Origin: an uncultured Clostridia bacterium
Lineage (GTDB): Bacteria; Bacillota; Clostridia; RUG12999
Direction: 5' to 3'
Assembly: GCA_949739095.1 (NCBI GenBank)
Contig: CATIYX010000203.1
Span: 1-19,947, forward strand
DNA: 19,947 nucleotides
The notes beneath the pieces are model-generated. The model did no database searches, was not told the origin of the DNA, and saw only the letters and a list, made by a program, of their open reading frames with translations. The position numbers were made by a program, and so were the translations under genes. Shown here one piece after another: positions 1-6,488 of this stretch. How positions within the stretch are numbered: position 1 is the first letter of the stretch; each line of letters opens with the position of its first letter.

Positions 1-1
1 A

Positions 2-802
2 ATGAACCAATGGTATGAGGAAGGACTGGTGGACCGGCAGTTTGATAGTACATCTTCGGCGCGGTATGAACAGCAATTTGCTAATGGGGAATTAGGCGCA
101 GCATTTGCAACAGCAGGGGGAAATATGGGCAATTGGATTCCTGCTGTTACACAGAACATTCCGGGCGCGGTGTTAGCGCCTGCCAGATACCCTTCTGCCG
201 AAAAAGGACAGCGTGCGAAATATGGTCATAGAACATTAAAGCTGGAGGGGAAAGGCGCGGCAATTTCGACCCAATGTAAAGATGTAGAAATGGCGGCAAG
301 ACTATTGGATTATGCGTATTCAGAAAAAGGCAGTATGCTCTATAATTTTGGCATTGAAGAGGAATCCTATCAAATGATAAATGGATATCCTACCTATACC
401 CCCTATATGATGGACGAACAAATCAACGGCGGCAAATCACTGGCGCAGATGTTGGGACAATATACACGCAGCAGCAGTATGGCGCCATGCATTCAGGATG
501 TGCGTTACATGGAACAATATTGTAAATTTGATGAACAAAAAGAAGCGATTCATCTATGGGCAGATACAGATGCAGCAGAGTATCAGTTACCGCTTTTGAC
601 ACTTACATTGGAAGAAAATACGGAATATTCTAATATTATGAATAAAATCAATCCATATCGGCAAGAGCAATTATACCGATATATTGCAGGTGTGGCACCG
701 GTGGAGAATATGGATGAGTATTTTGAAAAACTGCAAAGTATGGGGATTGAACGAGCAATTGAGATACAGCAGGCAGCATATGACAGGTTCCTGAAACGGT
801 AG
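2..802 (+). CDS. Extracellular solute-binding protein of a sugar-type ABC transporter, 3' part only
   Basis: This is the C-terminal part of a family 1 (LplA-like) solute-binding lipoprotein, which captures an oligosaccharide or similar ligand outside the cell and delivers it to an ABC permease. The reading frame is open to the left edge and its first in-window ATG (MNQWYEEGLVD) lies inside the conserved 'NxWYxEGLID' stretch that is mid-protein in this family, so the true start and signal peptide lie outside the window. The last about 70 residues (TLTLEENTEYSNI..., then GVAPVENMDEYFEKLQSMGI and AIEIQQAAYDRF) match the typical C-terminal helices of LplA-like proteins. No permease or ATPase gene is seen downstream, so the transporter genes, if linked, lie to the left. 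The ligand cannot be told from this fragment. Confidence 0.85.
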   Translation: MNQWYEEGLVDRQFDSTSSARYEQQFANGELGAAFATAGGNMGNWIPAVTQNIPGAVLAPARYPSAEKGQRAKYGHRTLKLEGKGAAISTQCKDVEMAARLLDYAYSEKGSMLYNFGIEEESYQMINGYPTYTPYMMDEQINGGKSLAQMLGQYTRSSSMAPCIQDVRYMEQYCKFDEQKEAIHLWADTDAAEYQLPLLTLTLEENTEYSNIMNKINPYRQEQLYRYIAGVAPVENMDEYFEKLQSMGIERAIEIQQAAYDRFLKR

Positions 803-957
803 ACGCGGTAAGTTTTGTTAGTATAGCAGCGGAGATTGGTGGCAGACTAAAATTAGCGCAGAAGAAGAGAAATGATTCTGAGATGGAACATTCTGTTGTT
901 TTGCGCTGGGAAGAAAAAATACCGGATGGACAACGCCGGTAAAGGAGTCTTGCCAAA

Positions 958-1128
958 ATGCCAAAATATCCACAAAAACCATATAGTAAATATGCTAATA
1001 TCAATGAGGTCTACCAGACATATGCATTAGCAAATGTTGGTCAGGTTGATGCGGACAGCAAGGTAACAATCCCACCGGAGGAAGACGTCAAGGAAGCAAA
1101 AGACTGGGTGGACTACAACGAAAAATGA
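958..1128 (+). CDS. Small DUF3787-like protein (possible spore-surface family)
   Basis: A 56-aa ORF starts at an ATG preceded by AAAGGAG (941-947) and is followed at once by a strong terminator. The protein is hydrophilic with no signal peptide or membrane segment. Its second half, reading VTIPPEEDVKEAKDWVDYNEK-like, and the first-half pattern of a basic N-terminus followed by YANINEV closely resemble the short clostridial DUF3787 family (about 50-60 aa, ending in a V.IP...V..AK.WVD.NEK motif). Some members of that family are named as spore-surface proteins in databases. The assignment is from memory of the motif and was not searched. It may share a transcript with the solute-binding protein gene that ends 155 nt upstream. 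Confidence 0.65.
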   Translation: MPKYPQKPYSKYANINEVYQTYALANVGQVDADSKVTIPPEEDVKEAKDWVDYNEK

Positions 1129-1132
1129 ATGT

Positions 1133-1164
1133 AAAAAGGAGGGCTTATAAAAGCCCTCCTTTTT
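1133..1164 (+). terminator. Perfect bidirectional intrinsic terminator
   Basis: Fourteen bases (1133-1146, AAAAAGGAGGGCTT) pair perfectly with 1151-1164 around a 4-nt loop, giving a GC-rich core flanked by an A run on one side and a T run on the other. It lies 5 nt after the small DUF3787-like gene. Because of the flanking A/T runs it can also stop transcripts of the converging ybjQ-like gene, which ends at 1231. Confidence 0.93.
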
Positions 1165-1230
1165 GTATCAAAAAATGCTCCCGCTAAAAAACAATGGTTT
1201 TTGGAACAGTAATAATTTTAAAGAATGGGA

Positions 1231-1542
1231 TTATACAAATTTCACCGCTGTTCCATAAGCCAAAACTTCCGCCGCACCTTGCATCACAGAAGCGGAAGCA
1301 TAGCGAATGTTCAAAATGGCGTCTGCGCCGAGCGCTTCTGCTTCCTCCACCATGCGTTTGGTGGCAAGTGCCCGCGCATCGTTCATCATTTGATTATAAG
1401 CTTTCAGTTCTCCACCGACTAGCGTTTTGAAACTCTGTGTAATATCGCGTCCGAAATTTTTTGTTTGAATTGTGCTGCCTTTGACCAGACCCAACAGGTT
1501 TAATTCTTTTCCGGGGATTGTTTCAGTATTGACTAAGATCAT
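1231..1542 (-). CDS. YbjQ/DUF74 family protein (putative heavy-metal-binding domain)
   Basis: A 103-aa protein starting MILVNTETIPGKEL matches the UPF0145/YbjQ family (PF01906) over its whole length. Diagnostic stretches are the N-terminal strand with 'ipGk', the 'GLVKGST' segment, 'ARxxAxxRMxxEAxxLGADAI' and the final strands '...RYASASVMQGAAEVLAYGTAV'. The family forms a ring-like pentamer and is annotated as putative metal-binding, but its cell function is not established. I chose the ATG at 1542 rather than the in-frame GTG at 1554 because AAGGAG (1559-1554) abuts that GTG, and because family members normally begin with MI(I/L). The start lies inside the 3' end of the upstream membrane-protein gene (20-nt overlap), which suggests translational coupling. 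Confidence 0.9.
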   Translation of the reverse strand: MILVNTETIPGKELNLLGLVKGSTIQTKNFGRDITQSFKTLVGGELKAYNQMMNDARALATKRMVEEAEALGADAILNIRYASASVMQGAAEVLAYGTAVKFV

Positions 1543-1753
1543 CTTCTTCTCCACTCCTTATCTCTTTGATACGTTCTACTAATACAAAGATACATACGCC
1601 AGCCAATGCAAGTGGAATCAGAAGCAATAGCAAACTGAAGCCCAGCGGCAAATCCACCAGCAAAATAGCGATAATGTAGGAAAATAAAAATAGAACGCTG
1701 ATACAGGTAATCGTAATAGGTGCAATTAATTGTTTGTTCTTTTTGGAATCCAT
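1523..1753 (-). CDS. Small two-helix membrane protein co-transcribed with ybjQ-like gene
   Basis: A 76-aa protein starts at the ATG at 1753, preceded by GGAAGGTGG at about 8 nt; the longer frame upstream lacks a Shine-Dalgarno sequence. It has a short basic start (MDSKKNKQ), two hydrophobic segments at about residues 10-31 and 33-56 separated by a tight turn (VDLPLG), and a charged tail ending EEDDLSQY. This predicts a hairpin with both ends in the cytoplasm. I do not recognise a family. It is the first gene of a two-gene operon with the YbjQ-like protein, whose start it overlaps, so the two products may act together at the membrane. Confidence 0.75.
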   Translation of the reverse strand: MDSKKNKQLIAPITITCISVLFLFSYIIAILLVDLPLGFSLLLLLIPLALAGVCIFVLVERIKEIRSGEEDDLSQY

Positions 1754-1803
1754 AGTTAGCCACCTTCCAAATTGCAAACGCAAATAAATATCCTGTAACT
1801 TTT

Positions 1804-1832
1804 ATTATAGAACAATAAATGGGAGAAGTCAA
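1804..1832 (-). promoter_or_regulatory. Sigma-A-type promoter for the small membrane protein/ybjQ-like operon
   Basis: Read on the minus strand, TTGACT (1832-1827) and TATAAT (1809-1804) are separated by exactly 17 nt. This is near consensus for the housekeeping sigma factor. It lies about 50 nt upstream of the start codon at 1753. Confidence 0.85.
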
Positions 1833-2038
1833 CCAGTTTTATAAATATCCTGAAAAATATAGCCGAATGCGGTCCCGAGGCTGCATGATTTTGATTCCCG
1901 CAAGGACAAAAGAACGCTGCTAAATGGGACAAGACATGATTTTGTTTTTTGTATCATAGGATAAGCGTAGGAGGCAAGAACATTGTATGAGATTGGATTC
2001 TCCTATACTTAGCAAAGAGTATTTGCTATAAAAAAATG
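1833..2038. other. Intergenic stretch between divergent promoters, no clear gene
   Basis: About 200 nt separate the minus-strand promoter at 1804-1832 from the plus-strand promoter at 2039-2067. No ORF longer than about 20 codons with a convincing start is present. A perfect AGGAGG occurs at 1969-1974, followed by TTG at 1983 and ATG at 1987; the ATG frame runs only 14 codons (to 2031). A short hairpin, TAGCAAA/TTTGCTA with loop GAGTA, sits at 2010-2028 but has no U tract. The 9-nt string CATGATTTT occurs twice (near 1884 and 1935). I cannot assign a function. Confidence 0.4.
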
Positions 2039-2067
2039 TTGAAATGTGACGGAATTTATGGTATTCT
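2039..2067 (+). promoter_or_regulatory. Promoter of the Tim44-like/SPFH operon
   Basis: TTGAAA (2039-2044) and TATTCT (2062-2067) are separated by 17 nt. This fits a housekeeping promoter and would start RNA near 2074, about 70 nt before the chosen start codon at 2143. No other comparably good promoter was seen between here and 6489, so it may drive all six genes. Confidence 0.7.
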
Positions 2068-2142
2068 AAAGGAGAGAAAATAATGCGGGAAAGTTCTATC
2101 AACAAAAACCGTAACATGGTAGCGAAAAGGGGAGCTGTTTTT

Positions 2143-3102
2143 ATGAAACGAAGTAGAGTGATATTGGCAGTGCTGGTGGCACTGATACTGCAATTTGGTA
2201 TGCTAACAAACATAGAAATACAGGGCAGCATTCAAAGCGCGGCGGCATATGAATTGGTACCGGTGGGAGTCGGTAATCAAAACAGCTACCGTTCCAGCGG
2301 CGGAAGCAGTTCGCGTTCCAGTTCTTCCTATTCCGGTTCCTATCGGAGTAGAAGCAGCAGTGACAGTGAATCGCTGGCGTGGTTGTTGTTATTTATGTCC
2401 ACACATCCGGTTGGATCGGGTGCAGTGATTATTGCTTTGATTCTGCTTGCGATTTTGTGGAACAAAAAGAAAAACAGCGGCAATGTGGGGAATATGGGCA
2501 ACGCAGGTCAGACACCTGTATATCAGCCGAAAACGCCGGCAGATTTGACGCCGCTGGAGGCATTGGACCCGGAATTTTCTGCCGACCAGTTTATTAGCTG
2601 GACAAAAGAAGTGTTTGTCACATTGAACCAGGCATGGACCGCCAAAGATTGGTCTAAAATTCGTCCGTTTGAGTCAGATGCATTGTTCAAAGAACATAGT
2701 CAATTACTGGAGGATTACATCAAAGGCGGAAAAACGAATATATTGGACCGCGTTGCTGTCAAAGACGCTGTGATTACAAATTATTATGAGGACAGCCAAA
2801 ATGAATATCTGGAAGTTACTATGCTGACCAACATGATAGATTATGTCGTGGAGGACGCTACCGGAAAAGTGACAGCGGGCGACAAGACAACGCTTTGGGA
2901 TATGGAATATACGCTGAAATTTATGCGTAGCCGCGGCGTGAAGACGGCAGGCAACATGGAAGGACTTGCAACGGTGAACTGTCCGAACTGCGGAGCACCG
3001 ACAGAAGTGACATCGCAGGGTCAGTGTGAATATTGTAAATCTGTTATCACAACAGGCAAATATAACTGGGTACTGTGCAGCTATACCGGAAGAAATCTGT
3101 AA
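2143..3102 (+). CDS. Tim44-like domain membrane protein with C-terminal zinc ribbon, paralogue 1
   Basis: A 319-aa protein. Residues 1-35 look like a signal peptide (MKRSRVILAVLVALILQFG..., possible cleavage after SAAA). Residues 48-76 are a Ser/Arg/Gly-rich linker, and 78-107 are a transmembrane helix ending in NKKK, which puts the rest in the cytoplasm. Residues about 135-265 resemble the bacterial Tim44-like domain (PF04280): F.....F..W...VF...N.AW...D...IRPF...LF, then an AVITNY...YLEVT core. A zinc ribbon follows, with C280/C283 and C295/C298 (CPNC, CEYC). A Ser-rich linker before one membrane helix is typical of bacterial Tim44-like proteins. Start: ATG 2143 has AAAAGGGGAG 8 nt upstream and begins a good signal peptide; the in-frame ATG 2083 also has AAAGGAG, but that lies at the predicted transcript start. 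First gene of the six-gene operon; function unknown. Confidence 0.85.
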   Translation: MKRSRVILAVLVALILQFGMLTNIEIQGSIQSAAAYELVPVGVGNQNSYRSSGGSSSRSSSSYSGSYRSRSSSDSESLAWLLLFMSTHPVGSGAVIIALILLAILWNKKKNSGNVGNMGNAGQTPVYQPKTPADLTPLEALDPEFSADQFISWTKEVFVTLNQAWTAKDWSKIRPFESDALFKEHSQLLEDYIKGGKTNILDRVAVKDAVITNYYEDSQNEYLEVTMLTNMIDYVVEDATGKVTAGDKTTLWDMEYTLKFMRSRGVKTAGNMEGLATVNCPNCGAPTEVTSQGQCEYCKSVITTGKYNWVLCSYTGRNL

Positions 3103-3167
3103 TAACAGAAAAGGAGCATAAACCGACGCTAAAATATCGGGGAACGATAGCTTGGGGGTGGCATGTG

Positions 3168-3875
3168 ATGTATGATATGTATATACTTATCATTGAGTTT
3201 ATGGGCATATTTGTGGGCGGCTGTATTACACTTATTTGTATATTTTATGATAAACAAAAAGAGAAAAACAGACAGATTGTAAACCCGTTTCCGCCGCTAC
3301 GGCAGGCGAACCTTTCAGTGCTGAAAAAGAAAGAACCTCGATTCTCGACAGTGCAGTTTACCAAGTGGACATGGCAGTTGTTCCGCCACCTGGCGACAGC
3401 GTATCAGATTGAGGAATTGGAACCTATCCACCCCTGCATGACAGATGAATTTTATAAAAGCTGCCGGAACCGGCTTGTGGCATTAGAAAAGCAGGGCGTG
3501 AGGGAGGTTTACAAGTGGATTGCGGCTAGAAATGCCGTTATTACCAGCTACTGCGTACAAGGACAGCAAGAACAGCTTATTGTTACGCTGCAATTTGCAA
3601 CAATTTGTTATAAGATGGATGTGAAAACAAACCGTATCATAAGCGGAAACGCCAATACAACGGTTCACTTTCAATATGAATTGGCATTTATACGATATCG
3701 TGCGCAGCAAAAGCAAGCTGCCGCACGGGCGGAATACTGCCCGCACTGCGGCGCGCCAATCGCGAGGAACGGACAGGGACATTGCGACTATTGCAAATCT
3801 AAACTTGCAATTACAGGCAGCGGAAATAGAAAACAAAGCTGGTCGCTGTGCTGCTGCACAAAGATAGAGCGATAG
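3168..3875 (+). CDS. Tim44-like/zinc-ribbon protein, paralogue 2 (subfamily A)
   Basis: A 235-aa protein. One hydrophobic segment at residues 5-27 is followed by DKQKEKNR, so it is probably an N-terminal anchor with a cytoplasmic body. The Tim44-like region covers about 45-178 (NLSVLKKKEPRFS, FTKWTWQLFRHLATAY, then ARNAVITSY). The zinc ribbon uses C191/C194 and C206/C209 (CPHC, CDYC). A cysteine-rich tail, WSLCCCTKIER, closes the protein. Its closest relative in the window is the gene at 4703-5440: the shared pattern is 'FPPL..(A)NLS.L.KKEP.FS', 'PC(M/L)T(D/E)EFY(K/R)SC' and the 'W.LC.CT' tail. Start: ATG 3168 follows GGGGGTGG; an earlier frame extends into the preceding gene without a Shine-Dalgarno sequence. 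It lies 65 nt after paralogue 1. Confidence 0.82.
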   Translation: MYDMYILIIEFMGIFVGGCITLICIFYDKQKEKNRQIVNPFPPLRQANLSVLKKKEPRFSTVQFTKWTWQLFRHLATAYQIEELEPIHPCMTDEFYKSCRNRLVALEKQGVREVYKWIAARNAVITSYCVQGQQEQLIVTLQFATICYKMDVKTNRIISGNANTTVHFQYELAFIRYRAQQKQAAARAEYCPHCGAPIARNGQGHCDYCKSKLAITGSGNRKQSWSLCCCTKIER

Positions 3876-3951
3876 CCGGACTGTTGCTGCGGAGAGGGTT
3901 GACAAAGTGTGAGACAGCATAGCGGCAGAATGCAGAAGATGGTGGTACACG

Positions 3952-4680
3952 ATGGGGTATTTGGAAAATTTTTTGATGCGGATCATGTGGAATGAATTTG
4001 AAAAGCTGGACGGACGGAGCGGCGGAAATGAGCCGCTTTGGATTCAGTGGACCAGGCCGTCATATCCAAGAGTAGAAGAAGCTGATTTGGCGCGATTGAT
4101 GGTGAAGGATTCAAATTTTTTACCCGAACGGTTTGTTGACGATGTGAAACAATTGTTTTTGCGGGTGACGCGGGCAGAGGAAACATGTGATTTAAAAATC
4201 ATTCAGCCCTATGTCACGGAAAGCTTGTATGATAGCATGCAAAAACGGCTGCTGGAATATAGCCAATCTCATGAAAGTTCCGTTTGGAAACGCATTACAA
4301 TCAGCAATGCTGTTATCACGGATTATTTGGAAAAACAGTATAGCGACTATCTGGAAGTGACGCTGCAAATATTGATGGTGCATTATATCATAAATCGCGA
4401 TACTGACAAATTAAGATGGAAACATTCAAAACGGCTGGAGCGATTTCAGTATCAAATGGAATTTGTTTGCCGGGAAGTGGAGCAGCTGCCGAAAAAACGG
4501 AGAATACATTGCCCGCACTGCGGCGCGACGATTGTCGTGCAGGGGCAGACAAAATGTCCGTATTGTAAATCTATTGTGACCATGCAGGGATCACAAAGCG
4601 GGCGGGGAAAACAGAGATGGAAGTGGCTGCTGAACGATATCAGCGGCGGACGCTGCGAACCGGAGAATACTTTGTGGTAA
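3952..4680 (+). CDS. Tim44-like/zinc-ribbon protein, paralogue 3 (subfamily B, no membrane helix)
   Basis: A 242-aa protein without a signal peptide or obvious transmembrane helix; the first about 20 residues (MGYLENFLMRIMWNEFEKLD) could form an amphipathic helix. The Tim44-like region spans about 45-175 (DLARLMVKDSNFLPERF, IIQPYVTESLYDSM, ISNAVITDYLEKQYSDYLEV). The zinc ribbon has C187/C190 and C202/C205 (CPHC, CPYC). The C-terminus, W.WLLND(I)SGG, is shared with the paralogue at 5502-6443 (RWLLNQMNGG), which defines subfamily B together with 'DL(A/S)RLM(V/I)KD..F'. The frame upstream of the ATG closes with a stop within 40 nt, so no membrane helix has been missed. Shine-Dalgarno GATGGTGG lies about 6 nt before the start. 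Confidence 0.82.
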   Translation: MGYLENFLMRIMWNEFEKLDGRSGGNEPLWIQWTRPSYPRVEEADLARLMVKDSNFLPERFVDDVKQLFLRVTRAEETCDLKIIQPYVTESLYDSMQKRLLEYSQSHESSVWKRITISNAVITDYLEKQYSDYLEVTLQILMVHYIINRDTDKLRWKHSKRLERFQYQMEFVCREVEQLPKKRRIHCPHCGATIVVQGQTKCPYCKSIVTMQGSQSGRGKQRWKWLLNDISGGRCEPENTLW

Positions 4681-4702
4681 AAGGAAAAACGCGGATGGGG
4701 GG

Positions 4703-5440
4703 GTGGGAGAATTGCTGGGGATACTGTTTTGTGTCATTTGTATACTTTGCGCAGTGCTTGGTTTTTGCATCAATAAATTCATGTCCGGCAGAAACGGCGA
4801 CCTTGAATATGAAATGCAGGAGGAAGAACCGGAAGAAATTCCGCAAGTGGACTTCCCGCCGCTGCACGCGGTGAATTTATCGGAACTGCGCAAGAAAGAG
4901 CCGGAATTTTCTTCTGGGCGGTTTATCAAATGGAGCAGAGAGCTGTTCTGGCAGCTTGCCACCGCGTCAGAAGAGCAGGAGATAGAGTCAATCCGACCTT
5001 GTCTCACGGAGGAATTCTACCGAAGTTGTCAAAACGGGTGTCGGGACTTACAAAAACGTGGCGTGAAAATTGTGTATGAACAGCGGATAGAGCAAGGCGT
5101 TGCCATTACCGGCTACCGTGTGCAAAATCAGCAGGAATATCTTGCCACGGCATTTCAGGTCTATGTGACTTTTGCTACTGTAGATGTGAAAACAGGAAAA
5201 AGAATTGGCGGGAACTACAGTATGTCCCGGCGAGCGAAATATGAACTGGAATTTGTGCGGCAGGCTGTCAGAGACACGAAAGATATGGTGTGCGAAGGGT
5301 GCTGCCCGCATTGCGGCGCACCAATAGAAGAAGTGGGACAGGAACGGTGCAGTTATTGCAACTCAAAGTTAGTGTTTAAACCCTGGGTGGAAAACTGCAA
5401 TTGGCTACTGTGCAAATGCACAGAGAAGTGGTATGAATAA
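4703..5440 (+). CDS. Tim44-like/zinc-ribbon protein, paralogue 4 (subfamily A)
   Basis: A 245-aa protein with an N-terminal hydrophobic anchor (about 4-26), an acidic linker (about 33-49, EMQEEEPEEIP), a Tim44-like region (about 55-188) and a zinc ribbon with C201/C204 and C216/C219 (CPHC, CSYC). It ends in a Cys-containing tail, NWLLCKCTEKWYE, like the paralogue at 3168-3875, to which it is collinear from 'FPPL' onward. The start is uncertain: GTG 4703 is directly preceded by a G run (4697-4702), and TTG 4712 is the next in-frame option. ATG 4695 is in another frame. It follows paralogue 3 by 22 nt. Confidence 0.8.
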   Translation: MGELLGILFCVICILCAVLGFCINKFMSGRNGDLEYEMQEEEPEEIPQVDFPPLHAVNLSELRKKEPEFSSGRFIKWSRELFWQLATASEEQEIESIRPCLTEEFYRSCQNGCRDLQKRGVKIVYEQRIEQGVAITGYRVQNQQEYLATAFQVYVTFATVDVKTGKRIGGNYSMSRRAKYELEFVRQAVRDTKDMVCEGCCPHCGAPIEEVGQERCSYCNSKLVFKPWVENCNWLLCKCTEKWYE

Positions 5441-5501
5441 AAACGTCCTGCAAATAAAAGGTGCATAGGGTAAAACGATATGATAATAAGGGGGGAGAGC
5501 A

Positions 5502-6443
5502 GTGGTGAAACGCAGGTGGTGGATAGTCGGGGTGGTTCTTGCGGCGATATTGCAAGCAGGTGTTTTGCAGACTGCCGGCGTTTCGGCAGAACCGGAAGCC
5601 TATTACCAAAGCGAATGGATTGAAGTAGGCGCTGTGCCGGAGAGAACCACTGTGTCGCTGGAACTGAGCAGTGGGGTTACCGAGGGGCTTGCAGCAACGA
5701 TAGGCGTGATAGTGATTATTGGCTATCTTTTACTGAGTTATTATACAGACGAGACGGAGGGGGCTGAAAGACGTGAACCATGGGCAGTATTCAGACGACC
5801 TAAAAAGAAACAAAACGATATATACGAATATCAGCAATTACAAAGGACGGATTTGTCGCGGTTGATGATAAAAGACCCAAGATTTTCTGCTGACCGGTTT
5901 GCGTCCGAAACCCGAGAGTTGTTTTTAAGCGTTATCGGCGCGCTTAAAAACAAGGATATCAAAGAACTTCGGTACCATGTTACAGGAAAAATGTATGACG
6001 CACTGAGTAAAAAGCTGTTGGAATATCAAAATTTGAACAGAAAAGAAGTTTGGGAACGTGTGATGGTCAACAACGCTGTGATTACCAATTATCAGGAAAG
6101 GAAAAACAGCGATTTGCTGGAGGTGACGGTACATGTGACCATGAACCACTATGTGGAAGATAAAAAGACAGGCGCAATTCTGGAGGGGGATTTACTGGGA
6201 CTATATAAGTATCAATATCAAATGGAATATATACGCAGAGTGAGCGGGGAAGAAACATACAGAAAATCATCGGAAGGCGTACAAGACACCTGTTGCCCGC
6301 ATTGCGGCGCGCCGCTAAAGGTGAGGAATCAAACAAAATGTCCTTATTGTAAATCCATTATTATGACAGAAACAAAAGAAGGGCAGCGCACGGAAAACAG
6401 TAGCCGGTGGCTGCTGAATCAAATGAATGGCGGATTGTTATAA
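5502..6443 (+). CDS. Tim44-like/zinc-ribbon protein, paralogue 5 (subfamily B with signal peptide)
   Basis: A 313-aa protein. Residues 1-29 look like a signal peptide (MVKRRWWIVGVVLAAILQAG, possible cleavage after GVSA). About 30 outside residues follow, then a transmembrane helix at about 61-80 (TEGLAATIGVIVIIGYLLL). A basic stretch (RRPKKK, 98-103) marks the cytoplasmic side. The Tim44-like region spans about 113-246 (DLSRLMIKDPRFSADRF, VNNAVITNYQERKNSDLLEV, YKYQYQMEYIRR). The zinc ribbon has C265/C268 and C280/C283. The C-terminus RWLLNQMNGGLL groups it with paralogue 3, while its signal-plus-helix layout matches paralogue 1. Start GTG 5502 or GTG 5505 follows GGGGGAG at 5 or 8 nt. It lies 45 nt before the SPFH gene. 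Confidence 0.83.
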   Translation: MVKRRWWIVGVVLAAILQAGVLQTAGVSAEPEAYYQSEWIEVGAVPERTTVSLELSSGVTEGLAATIGVIVIIGYLLLSYYTDETEGAERREPWAVFRRPKKKQNDIYEYQQLQRTDLSRLMIKDPRFSADRFASETRELFLSVIGALKNKDIKELRYHVTGKMYDALSKKLLEYQNLNRKEVWERVMVNNAVITNYQERKNSDLLEVTVHVTMNHYVEDKKTGAILEGDLLGLYKYQYQMEYIRRVSGEETYRKSSEGVQDTCCPHCGAPLKVRNQTKCPYCKSIIMTETKEGQRTENSSRWLLNQMNGGLL

Positions 6444-6488
6444 ATCAATTTTATATAGAATTTATATTTGATGAAAGGAAGGGTAATC

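Noticed and set aside
648..1004. Minus-strand frame of 118 codons across the binding-protein end
   Set aside because: It has no ribosome site, runs antisense to two supported genes and is Cys/Ser-rich in the way of random frames.
1187..1203. A/T-only hairpin-like repeat AAAAACCATTGTTTTT on the minus strand
   Set aside because: It has no GC core, and the perfect terminator just beyond it at 1133-1164 explains transcript ending.
2282..2370. Serine-codon-rich stretch that looks like a DNA repeat
   Set aside because: It has no regular repeat unit; it encodes the Ser-rich linker typical of bacterial Tim44-like proteins.
3483..3986. Minus-strand open frame of 167 codons opposite paralogues 2 and 3
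   Set aside because: It lies antisense to a well-supported gene, has no ribosome site and resembles no family.
4617..4874. Plus-strand frame of 85 codons across the junction of paralogues 3 and 4
   Set aside because: It overlaps both genes in another frame; the ATG at 4695 belongs to it, but its product has no recognisable features, whereas the GTG frame from 4703 is homologous to paralogue 2.
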